Assembly (NCBI GenBank): GCA_016722045.1
Contig: JADKGY010000029.1
Span: 434,001-498,000 of the forward strand
Origin: Candidatus Opimibacter skivensis
GTDB taxonomy: Bacteria; Bacteroidota; Bacteroidia; Chitinophagales; Saprospiraceae
Length of the DNA stretch: 64,000 bases
Direction: 5' to 3'
The position numbers and the translations under genes were made by a program. This document shows, piece by piece, positions 28,406 through 35,891 of the stretch; positions within the stretch are counted from its first letter, which is position 1, and the number at the start of each line of letters is the position of its first letter. The notes under the pieces were generated by a model that did not search any database, was not told the DNA's origin, and worked only from the letters and a program-made list of their open reading frames with translations.

Positions 28406-28605
28406 GGGTTAAAGGTTGATGGTCTTAGAAGCGAGTTTAGTCAATAGGAAATGGTCTATAGTCTCTTTTAATTAATTGCAAACTGCATATTTTAAATTAA
28501 AACACAATTTCAAAACCAATGACTTTTGACAAATGACCAAACTCGCTGCCCTGATTAATGCCCATCGACTTATTCACTCTGAGTATGTAGCTTTCGACGT
28601 GACAT
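28406..28605. repeat. 200-bp hairpin-forming element, copy 1
   Basis: Begins GGGTTAAAGGTTGATGG and ends TTTCGACGTGACAT. The ends are partly complementary: AGCGAGTTTAGTC near the left pairs with GACCAAACTCGCT near the right. The middle is AT-rich. No reading frame of note. Immediately followed by a second copy. Confidence 0.88.
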
Positions 28606-28804
28606 GGGTCAAAGGTTAATGGTCTTGGCATCGAGTTTAGTTTATAGTAATTGGGCTATGGTCACTTTTGATTAATTATAAACTGCATATTTTTAATTAA
28701 TCCGTATTATAATCCCAATGACTTATGACAATAGACCAAACTCGTTGCCCTGACCATTACCCATCGACTTATTCATTCCGAGTATGTATCTTTCGACGTG
28801 ACAT
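28606..28804. repeat. 200-bp hairpin-forming element, copy 2
   Basis: Same order of motifs as copy 1 with scattered substitutions. The terminal complementarity is better here: GGTTAATGGTC... near the left against GACCATTACCC near the right, with the CGAGTTT/AAACTCG block in between. Its right end is 18 bases before the aroC ATG, and TATCTTTC near 28786 may be a -7-like box for aroC. Confidence 0.88.
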
Positions 28805-28822
28805 TTATAGCGATTAAAGAAA

Positions 28823-29932
28823 ATGGCAAGTAATAGTTTAGGTAGGATATTCAGAATAACTACAGCAGGTGAATCTCATGGCCCTGGTCTGGGTGTGATC
28901 ATTGATGGTTGTCCGCCGGGGATTGAAATTGATATAGATTACATACAGCATGAATTAGATCGCCGACGACCGGGTCAATCGCATATTTCTTCACAGCGCA
29001 AAGAAAGCGATAAGATTACTATTCAATCGGGAGTCTACCAGGGAAAATCAACGGGCGCGCCTATTCTTATACTCATTCCAAATGAAGATAGCCGATCATC
29101 AGATTATGATCATGTCGAGCAAGCATATCGACCGTCGCATGCTGATTTTACGTATCATAAAAAATACGGCACACGAGATCATCGTGGTGGCGGTCGTTCG
29201 TCTGCCAGAGAGACCGTGAATTGGGTTGCCGCGGGCGCTATTGCAAAGTTGATATTAAAAAAAGAAGGAGTAAATATAAATGCTGGTGTTACTAAAGTAG
29301 GTGATTTGCAATTAAATGCTGAAATTGATTCATATGATTTTATTGAAGCGGAAAAAAATGTAGTGCGATGTCCTGATCGTGCTATGGCCATTCAAATGCA
29401 AGAGCTAATTGAGCAAATCAAAAAAGAAGGTGATACAGTTGGTGGTGTTATTACATGCGTTGTCAACGGATGTCCGATTGGGCTGGGTGAACCTGTATTT
29501 CATAAACTTCATGCTGACCTGGGCCAGGCAATGCTCAGTATAAATGCATGTAAAGGATTTGAGTTTGGTTCCGGATTTGAAGGATCACGAATGAGAGGCA
29601 GTCAGCACAATGATATTTTCGAAAAAGATGGGGAAGTAATTGTAACAAAAACAAATCATTCAGGTGGAATCCAGGGTGGTATTTCAAATGGCATGCCTGT
29701 TTATTTCAGAGCAGCTTTTAAACCTGTATCTACAATAATGAAAGATCAGAACTCTGTGGATACCTCCGGTGAGGAAATATCTTACAGAGGAAAAGGCAGG
29801 CATGATCCATGTGTGGTACCTAGAGCTGTTGCCATCGTTGAAGCGTTAACAGCATTGGTATTGGTGGATCATTTGTTGATGAGTAAGATTTATTCTAATT
29901 TTCAATTCTCTCCTGATACCAATATGGATTAA
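28823..29932 (+). CDS. aroC: Chorismate synthase
   Basis: Converts 5-enolpyruvylshikimate 3-phosphate to chorismate, the branch point to aromatic amino acids and related compounds, using reduced FMN. 369 residues. N-terminal signature RITTAGESHGPGLGVIIDG, then the conserved RRPGQS, RSSARETVNWVAAGAIAK and FEFGSGFEGSRMRGS regions and the C-terminal RHDPCVVPRAV. The last 38 bases overlap the convergent endonuclease gene. The futalosine pathway enzyme MqnB encoded at 32188 also depends on chorismate. Confidence 0.97.
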   Translation: MASNSLGRIFRITTAGESHGPGLGVIIDGCPPGIEIDIDYIQHELDRRRPGQSHISSQRKESDKITIQSGVYQGKSTGAPILILIPNEDSRSSDYDHVEQAYRPSHADFTYHKKYGTRDHRGGGRSSARETVNWVAAGAIAKLILKKEGVNINAGVTKVGDLQLNAEIDSYDFIEAEKNVVRCPDRAMAIQMQELIEQIKKEGDTVGGVITCVVNGCPIGLGEPVFHKLHADLGQAMLSINACKGFEFGSGFEGSRMRGSQHNDIFEKDGEVIVTKTNHSGGIQGGISNGMPVYFRAAFKPVSTIMKDQNSVDTSGEEISYRGKGRHDPCVVPRAVAIVEALTALVLVDHLLMSKIYSNFQFSPDTNMD

Positions 29933-30770
29933 ACGGCCACTCCCCTTTTGCTTTGGTTACGTCTCGTTCAACTCTGATTTCATTTTCCCAGCTGCCATAC
30001 ATATTAGCAAACAAATCTAATCCTGTTTCCTTTTCTATACTGTCGATCGGAACGACATATTGATCAAGGGTGCTAATAAATTTTTTTGTCTGATCAAAAA
30101 TAAATCCGATCGCTTCAGGTTTTCCCTTATTAGTCGTAAAAACTGCTTTATAAAAATAACGAGGCACTAAAACATCATTAGCGCCTATTAAACCCAATGA
30201 GTCTCTGAATATTGGTCCTGCTATGACGATGATATTCTTATATTTCGTAGCCCAGTCACGAACATCATGTTCGAGTTCGAGCCAGATGCCACTGTTGAAT
30301 TGCTCAAGCATGGGAGCAACGTTACTCATCAAAAAAGTGGAATTCATGGCTTGCTGATCCCAGGACATATCAGCGGCAGGAACAAGATGTCCTTTCGAAT
30401 AGCCGCTTTGCTTATAATCGTGATAATGGGCAGAGCCTGTTGTGATCGTCTGATCCGGTTCGAAATCCTGACTCCGCGGATGATTCGGTTTGTTGATCAT
30501 ATCGCTGGTGAGACGATAGGCGACCCACTCGGGCAATTCATATTGTTCTCTGTATGACAAACTGAAATATGGCTTATCGTAAATGATGCCTTTATATGGA
30601 GCTGGCAAATAGTCTTTTGTGCTTTCAATTTTTTTGTTTTCAGTGCCCTGAAATTGCTTTAGGTTATACCAAAAGAGGATCATGACACCAATGATGAGCA
30701 GAATGGTGATATAAAATTTACCTGAAGATTTTTTAACAGGTTGGTTTTTGCCGGGACGTCTTATGTTCAT
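29895..30770 (-). CDS. DNA/RNA non-specific endonuclease (NUC1 family), membrane-anchored
   Basis: 291 residues from MNIRRPGKNQ. A single N-terminal membrane helix at about 19-36 anchors a periplasmic domain. The beta-beta-alpha-metal nuclease motif is YSKGHLVPAADM with His128; the usual DRGH is changed to SKGH, keeping the catalytic His. The following asparagines in MNSTFLMSNVAPM (Asn143, Asn150) match the metal site. An upstream ATG at 30848 would add 26 poorly conserved residues and is not used. It overlaps aroC tail-to-tail by 38 bases. Confidence 0.9.
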   Translation of the reverse strand: MNIRRPGKNQPVKKSSGKFYITILLIIGVMILFWYNLKQFQGTENKKIESTKDYLPAPYKGIIYDKPYFSLSYREQYELPEWVAYRLTSDMINKPNHPRSQDFEPDQTITTGSAHYHDYKQSGYSKGHLVPAADMSWDQQAMNSTFLMSNVAPMLEQFNSGIWLELEHDVRDWATKYKNIIVIAGPIFRDSLGLIGANDVLVPRYFYKAVFTTNKGKPEAIGFIFDQTKKFISTLDQYVVPIDSIEKETGLDLFANMYGSWENEIRVERDVTKAKGEWPFNPYWYQERIEN

Positions 30771-30910
30771 TTTGAAAAATTGAAGAGTTCTACAAGGTAA
30801 TGTATTGAGGAGGTAGAAATGTGACCGTTCAAATAGAAATTTTTTCAAGTGACTTTTGGGTAATGACTTCGAATTAAGGGAATTTTCTCATGATTTAAAC
30901 CTTTGGGAAA

Positions 30911-31202
30911 AAGCCGTTTACAAACGCCTACAAACGTTTACGAAGTGCACGTATATTGCTTATATACTTTTAGATCATTTACTTCACATAAATAACAGAG
31001 AATCACCAATCTGTAAAAACCGTTTTCAAACGTTTACAAACGCCTGCAAACGTTTACGAAGTGCACGTATATTGCTTATATACTTTTGGATCATTTACTT
31101 CACATAAATAACAGAGAATCACCAATCTGTAAAAACCATTTTCAAACGTTTACAAACGCCTGCAAACGTTTACGAAGTGCACGTATATTGCTTATATACT
31201 TT
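30911..31202. repeat. 116-bp tandem repeat, 2.5 copies
   Basis: Units start at 30911, 31027 and 31143 (third truncated after about 60 bp) and are nearly identical. Each unit opens with three 10-bp-spaced CAAACG iterons (CAAACGTTTACAAACGCCTG) and contains CACGTATATTGCTTATATAC. Copies differ mainly at TTTTAG/TTTTGG. No spacers, so not CRISPR. Nothing else is evident in 30771-30910 or 31203-31378. Confidence 0.95.
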
Positions 31203-31378
31203 TTATCCTGAATTTTCCACCTGAATGTCATTTATCATCGGTTAAATTCGCTTATGAAAACATTCCCACCACCAAAAAGGCATGTCTTCAAAAGGATTAC
31301 AATTCATTCATGCTGGATTAATCACTTCCATTCTATATTGTATATTGCACAGCCCATTGCATCACAGCGGCCTAACAT

Positions 31379-32191
31379 ATGATCAGACTACCCTTCGTCC
31401 TATTCTTAAGTTTCCTTGTGCAACTTTCCATTGCTCAATCCGGCCCAAACCTCTTTTCAGGCACCGGCTACCTGAGCAACGGCCAGATCGGCTTACTACT
31501 TGAAGATGCAGAAGCCGGAATCGTACTACCAGCTATGCTTGCCGAACGCACAACAGGTGGCTGGGAAGTCGGTGCATCAAAACGAACCGGCCTCACTGAC
31601 CTGACAGAACTCGCAGCCTCAGCCCACATCAAACTACCCTGGAAAGACCAAATCGCTATAGGTGTCCAACACACCGGAATTGATGGCTTCTCCGAACAAA
31701 GAATCACGCTCAGCTACGCACGACGTCTTTTTGAAAAATTAAATCTGGGCGTACAGTTTGATCTCAATCGAAATACGGCTGAGGAATTAGACGACCTCTA
31801 TGCAACGTCATGGTCAGTTTCAATTCACGCACCATTGATGAAAGAACTTTCCATGTCAGCATGGATCTACAACCCACTTGGCGATATCGGCACGCTTGAT
31901 CTCCCTTCAATGGCAAGAGTAGGCATCCTTTACAAACCTTCAGATAAAGTCGGTGTAGCTGTCGAAGTTGAAAAGGACTGGCGTCATATCGCACGATTCA
32001 AAGCAGGTATCAATTACAGAATTCATCCACGCCTCGCGATAAGATGGGGAGTCGGAACTGAGCCTGGAATCATCAATGCCGGTATTTCATGGAATCTCCT
32101 GCAGAACATGGCCCTCAGCGGAGGATGGCGATATCATTCACAACTGGGCAGTAGCCTCAGTGCAGGACTATCTTCATTCAAATACAAGTGA
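31379..32191 (+). CDS. Outer-membrane beta-barrel protein, PorP/SprF- or PorV-like
   Basis: 270 residues. Signal peptide 1-19 (FLSFLVQLSIAQ). The rest is a succession of amphipathic strands, with a GLQFDLN-like and a GILYKPSDKVGVAVEVEKDW region typical of Bacteroidota barrels related to the type IX secretion proteins PorP/SprF and PorV. The exact subfamily is uncertain because the usual N-terminal NPAYAG-type motif is absent. It overlaps mqnB by 4 bases (GTGA), so the two are co-translated. Confidence 0.78.
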   Translation: MIRLPFVLFLSFLVQLSIAQSGPNLFSGTGYLSNGQIGLLLEDAEAGIVLPAMLAERTTGGWEVGASKRTGLTDLTELAASAHIKLPWKDQIAIGVQHTGIDGFSEQRITLSYARRLFEKLNLGVQFDLNRNTAEELDDLYATSWSVSIHAPLMKELSMSAWIYNPLGDIGTLDLPSMARVGILYKPSDKVGVAVEVEKDWRHIARFKAGINYRIHPRLAIRWGVGTEPGIINAGISWNLLQNMALSGGWRYHSQLGSSLSAGLSSFKYK

Positions 32192-32883
32192 GCAGACATA
32201 TTGCTATTGTGTCCGCCACAACAAAGGAGATCCAACCTTTGCTTGATTATTTGAAAGCTGAAGCTTCACAACATGAGTTTCAAACTTATAAGCTCCATGC
32301 ATTAACCATTGATATCATCTATAGCGGCATTGGTATTTTACAAACTACCTACAATCTCATGGATTATCTGAGCCATCGCCATCCGGATGCATGGATTCAG
32401 GCTGGTATAGGTGGTGCTTTTGATCATTCACTCAACATCGGTGATGTGTATCAAATAGAAAGTGAAGTCCTCGTTGAATTTGGTGCTGAAGATTTTGATG
32501 GAAGGATTATAGATCCATTTGAATTAGGCTGGAATGATCCAAATGGCTTTCCATACACTGAGGGGAAATTAATATGCCCTTTCATCAATGAAAAATTTGA
32601 ACTTCCCATTGCATCAGGGATGACTTCAATTCATGCACATGGCTTTCCTCCGCATATTGAGCAACTCAGAACAGGCATCAATGGGCAGATTGAAAATATG
32701 GAAGGAGCTGTTTTCTTTTATATCAGTTTGATAAAGAAAATTCCATTTCTGAGTTTGAGGTCAGTTTCAAATTTTGTTGAAGCCAGGGATACAAAAAAAT
32801 GGAATTTTGGATTATCATTAAAAAATCTCAATGATACAATCATTGGTATAATAAAATCTGAAAAAATTCCTCATGCTATTTAA
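32188..32883 (+). CDS. mqnB: Futalosine hydrolase
   Basis: Cleaves futalosine to dehypoxanthine futalosine and hypoxanthine in the alternative menaquinone pathway. 231 residues, GTG start overlapping the previous stop. The fold is that of MTA/SAH nucleosidases: the early VSATTKEIQPLL (catalytic Glu), QAGIGGAFD, then IENMEGAVFFY with the substrate-binding Met-Glu and LRSVSNFVEARDTKKWN, which is characteristic of MqnB over MTA nucleosidase. Implies menaquinone-based respiration via chorismate. Confidence 0.92.
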   Translation: MSRHIAIVSATTKEIQPLLDYLKAEASQHEFQTYKLHALTIDIIYSGIGILQTTYNLMDYLSHRHPDAWIQAGIGGAFDHSLNIGDVYQIESEVLVEFGAEDFDGRIIDPFELGWNDPNGFPYTEGKLICPFINEKFELPIASGMTSIHAHGFPPHIEQLRTGINGQIENMEGAVFFYISLIKKIPFLSLRSVSNFVEARDTKKWNFGLSLKNLNDTIIGIIKSEKIPHAI

Positions 32884-32924
32884 TTTTCCCCAATCCATAA
32901 GAGCAGATTTTTCAACTTACATCT

Positions 32925-32980
32925 CAAACTTCAATACCCAACAACTCACAACCATCAATCTGTCCATTTTCTAACAACCT
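32925..32980. repeat. AACAACC-type repeat abutting the DUF3810 stop
   Basis: Contains CCAACAACTCACAACC and TGTCCATTTTCTAACAACC, ending at the DUF3810 stop codon. The latter string recurs with one change (TGTCCACTTTCTAACAACC) abutting the dapB stop at 38833. Confidence 0.7.
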
Positions 32981-34054
32981 TCAACCCTTTTTTCTCAAAT
33001 ACTCTACCACCATCATCACTACATAATTATAACTTCTCAATCCGCCCTCCACTCCATGGTGTTTTAGATAATTAGAATAAATAGCATCTCTGATTTTGGG
33101 TAAGAGGTCAGGATATTTTTCATCATTCTTTCTGATCAATGAAAGTGACCGCAATACAACAGGTGAAATTATTTTCAATTCCTGTTCAATGCTGTCCCCT
33201 GGCATTTCAGAAGCTGCATAACGCCAATAGGTGAATGCTCCGCCAAATCTTACCCATGGATTTTTTGATTCAATACATGCCAGCCACGCTATGAAATTAC
33301 ATGCTCCCTCATCAGTCACTCCATATCCATGCGCCATCTCGTGCGCTATCGTAAATGGTTTTTGAACAGATAACAAACCATCATCAATATGTCCTTCGAA
33401 CGCCTGAGGAATGTATATCCCCGCAGTACTCCATCTCAGTAACAATCCGGGAGGCCAGATTTGCCTAACGCGTACTCGCCCTTTGTTCGGAATACCTAAT
33501 TCAGCTAATGCCTTTTCAACATCGGGCCGAAGATCATTGTCTGAAATTTTCAATGCAGAAATGGACTCATCAGTCTTTAATAGTGATGGAAGTTCTTCAG
33601 CAGCTTTCTGAAGTTCCAATGTCGCTCTCTGATATTCAACTTCAATATCCTGTTGAGTGACATCTTTAAGATTGTATCCAAGCCTTTTCTGAAGTGATGT
33701 CTGATTATAATTGAACCCCCACGCGAAATAAAAAATAAATATCAGGAAAGCAATTCCACCAATGGCTTTGGTGATCAAATAGAGCATTCCTTTTTTTCTA
33801 CTTCTCATCCAAAAAATAATTCGCACCAAAATAATCGCCACCACGATATAAAGCATAGGAATCGGTGACCATCCCAAAAGTGTATCATATGCTATTCTGA
33901 TCCACTCAAATATTCCCTGATAATAAAACCTATCAACAAATGAGGAATGGAGTATGTCCGAGAGAAATATAGCGATCAACGCAAGACCAATCCATACCAA
34001 AGATCTGCTGTGAAGCTTTTTGAAAATGATGTAAGATTTAGAAGATTTGTCCAT
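32981..34054 (-). CDS. DUF3810 predicted membrane zinc metallopeptidase
   Basis: 357 residues. About three N-terminal hydrophobic helices (residues 14-31, 51-70 and 85-105) precede a soluble domain. The zinc motif is HEMAHGYGVTDEGACNF: HExxH plus a downstream Glu as likely third ligand, with the preceding FTIA. This is the DUF3810 pattern. Substrate unknown; gluzincin-like peptidase activity is inferred from the motif. The gene runs alone. Confidence 0.88.
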   Translation of the reverse strand: MDKSSKSYIIFKKLHSRSLVWIGLALIAIFLSDILHSSFVDRFYYQGIFEWIRIAYDTLLGWSPIPMLYIVVAIILVRIIFWMRSRKKGMLYLITKAIGGIAFLIFIFYFAWGFNYNQTSLQKRLGYNLKDVTQQDIEVEYQRATLELQKAAEELPSLLKTDESISALKISDNDLRPDVEKALAELGIPNKGRVRVRQIWPPGLLLRWSTAGIYIPQAFEGHIDDGLLSVQKPFTIAHEMAHGYGVTDEGACNFIAWLACIESKNPWVRFGGAFTYWRYAASEMPGDSIEQELKIISPVVLRSLSLIRKNDEKYPDLLPKIRDAIYSNYLKHHGVEGGLRSYNYVVMMVVEYLRKKG

Positions 34055-34349
34055 AAGCTTTCAACCGCTAATTACGCAGAAGTATTTGAAATTTTTATTA
34101 ACGCAAATTGCTACTCTGGTTTTAATAATCTGCTTCCTTTTAAATCGTATTCTTCTGACATCAAAAAAGACTAATCTCCGGATACCTATTTTAAAATAAT
34201 CCCGGATCTATAGCAGTTATTACAGGTCTAATTGCGTCTTGAGTCCGGTATCCGGCATCTTGAGCACAGTGAAATCCCGCTATTAAGCGGGACCATATCC
34301 GGCATCCCCTTTCCCGTTTTTAGCTAATTTTTAACCAAATTCACGAGGA
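34055..34349. other. Non-coding stretch with a short hairpin, DUF3810 to trxA
   Basis: No gene supported. It contains repeated TATCCGG/GGTATCCGGCATC strings and a perfect hairpin TCCCGCT-ATTA-AGCGGGA at 34275-34292. No strong T-run follows the hairpin. Confidence 0.6.
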
Positions 34350-34357
34350 TAAATTTG
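34350..34357 (+). promoter_or_regulatory. Bacteroidota -7 promoter box for trxA
   Basis: TAAATTTG matches TAnnTTTG, 73 bases before the trxA ATG, giving a leader of about 67 nt. Confidence 0.55.
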
Positions 34358-34430
34358 CAACTTTGCCTTCATAATATATGTTTCTGAGCATATTAATCAA
34401 CATCTTAAACAATCTCATAATTTTAAACCA

Positions 34431-34754
34431 ATGGCATTCGAACTTACAGACAGCAACTTTCAGGAAAAGGTCATGGACACTCAAGGCGTCACCGTCGTCG
34501 ATTTTTGGGCAGAATGGTGTGGCCCATGTCGTATGATAGGCCCTCACATTGAGGAAATGGCTAAAGAATACGATGGCAAAGCCCTCATCGCCAAAGTCAA
34601 CGTGGACAATAACCCGGAGATTTCCTATAAATACAACGTGCGTAACATACCGACCATTCTTTACCTGAAAAATGGCGAAGTCGTGGACAAGCAGGTAGGC
34701 GCCACCAGCAAAAAAGTCCTCAGCGATAAGCTTGAAGCTATCCTGGCACAATAA
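34431..34754 (+). CDS. trxA: Thioredoxin
   Basis: 107-residue cytoplasmic disulfide reductant. Active site WCGPC with Cys30 and Cys33 in DFWAEWCGPCRMIGP; the cis-proline loop is RNIPTILYLKNG. No signal peptide. Followed by a strong terminator and preceded by its own promoter box, so it is probably monocistronic. Confidence 0.98.
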   Translation: MAFELTDSNFQEKVMDTQGVTVVDFWAEWCGPCRMIGPHIEEMAKEYDGKALIAKVNVDNNPEISYKYNVRNIPTILYLKNGEVVDKQVGATSKKVLSDKLEAILAQ

Positions 34755-34778
34755 ACCATAATGCGAACATTTTACGTT

Positions 34779-34811
34779 AAAGCCTTCGTGAGACATCACG
34801 GAGGCTTTTTC
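34779..34811 (+). terminator. Intrinsic terminator after trxA
   Basis: Twelve-base-pair stem AAAGCCTTCGTG / CACGGAGGCTTT (one G-T pair), 6-nt loop, then TTCATT. It lies between the trxA stop and the DUF58 gene. Confidence 0.9.
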
Positions 34812-34813
34812 AT

Positions 34814-34821
34814 TAATTTCG
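34814..34821 (+). promoter_or_regulatory. Possible -7 box 7 nt before the DUF58 ATG
   Basis: TAATTTCG matches TAnnTTTG at seven of eight positions and lies between a terminator and the ATG, which needs its own promoter. Spacing again predicts a leaderless or near-leaderless mRNA. Confidence 0.35.
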
Positions 34822-34828
34822 ACCCCCT

Positions 34829-35752
34829 ATGAGCTACTTCGATCAGTTTGAACTAAGAAAATTTGACAACCTCGAACTCCTTGCGAGTCAGGTCGTTGAA
34901 GGCTTCATCATCGGCCTCCATAAAAGTCCGTTCCATGGCTTTTCCGTAGAATTCGCTGAGCATAGGCTCTACAATCCCGGCGAAAACATCCGCAATATTG
35001 ACTGGAAAATATATGCACGAACAGACCGCTTGTATTCAAAAAAATTCGAAGAAGAAACCAATCTGCGCTGCCAGATTGTGATCGACGCCTCATCGTCTAT
35101 GCAATATCCTGTCATAGAAGCAGGTCAGCCGGGGATCAATAAAATCAGATTCAGCGTCCTTGCCGCTGCATCACTTATGAATCTTCTGCGAAAACAAAGG
35201 GATGCATTCGGCCTCAGTATTTTTGATGAAACACTCAAAATTCATTCGCATTGTAAAAGCAGTGTCACTCACTACCGGTTGATGCTGAATTATATGGAGC
35301 AGCTTATTACACAACCTCCCATCAACAAAACAACAAATGCCGCCCAATCGCTTCACCAGATTGCAGACAGCATTCATAAAAGATCAATGGTGATCATCTT
35401 TAGCGATATGCTGGAGAGCGGTACTGAAGATGAAATATTCGGAGCATTACAGCATCTGCGTCACAACAAACATGAAGTGGTATTATTTCATGTGCTTGAT
35501 CATGACAAAGAAATTGATTTTGCATTTGACAACAAGCCTTACATGTTTATCGATCTGGAAACGGACGAAAAAATAAAACTGAGGCCGCATGAAGTCAAAC
35601 GCGTGTATACTGAACATATGGCAGGATTCTATGAACGCCTTAAAATGAAATGCCTTCAATACCATATTGATTTTATCACCGCTGACATGAAGAATGGATT
35701 CAGCCCCGTACTTCAATCCTTCCTGGTGAAAAGAAGCAAAATGGCCGTATAA
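34829..35752 (+). CDS. DUF58 / von Willebrand-A-like protein
   Basis: 307 residues. Contains the DUF58 signature: HKSPFHGFSVEFAEHRLYNPGENIRNIDWKIYARTDRLYSKKFEEE (pattern GxxxEF, YxPGDxxRxIDW), then IVIDASSSMQYP, a MIDAS-like DxSxS metal site. DUF58 proteins usually sit with a MoxR ATPase and BatA/B genes; none of these is adjacent here, so the gene is an orphan in this window. Soluble, presumably cytoplasmic. Confidence 0.93.
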   Translation: MSYFDQFELRKFDNLELLASQVVEGFIIGLHKSPFHGFSVEFAEHRLYNPGENIRNIDWKIYARTDRLYSKKFEEETNLRCQIVIDASSSMQYPVIEAGQPGINKIRFSVLAAASLMNLLRKQRDAFGLSIFDETLKIHSHCKSSVTHYRLMLNYMEQLITQPPINKTTNAAQSLHQIADSIHKRSMVIIFSDMLESGTEDEIFGALQHLRHNKHEVVLFHVLDHDKEIDFAFDNKPYMFIDLETDEKIKLRPHEVKRVYTEHMAGFYERLKMKCLQYHIDFITADMKNGFSPVLQSFLVKRSKMAV

Positions 35753-35891
35753 TCCTCACGGAGTATCTTTTTAGATAAAAATGGCTTATTCACGGGCTAA
35801 CATGCTGCCTTTATCCTTCCATGTGCAGTTGAAATTGCTGACCTTTGTGGTTTGGTGATGTGACCAGATAAGTATAAAGAATAATACGATT

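Noticed and set aside
30911..31202. CRISPR-like array
   Set aside because: The 116-bp units are nearly identical throughout, with no unique spacers, and no cas genes are present.
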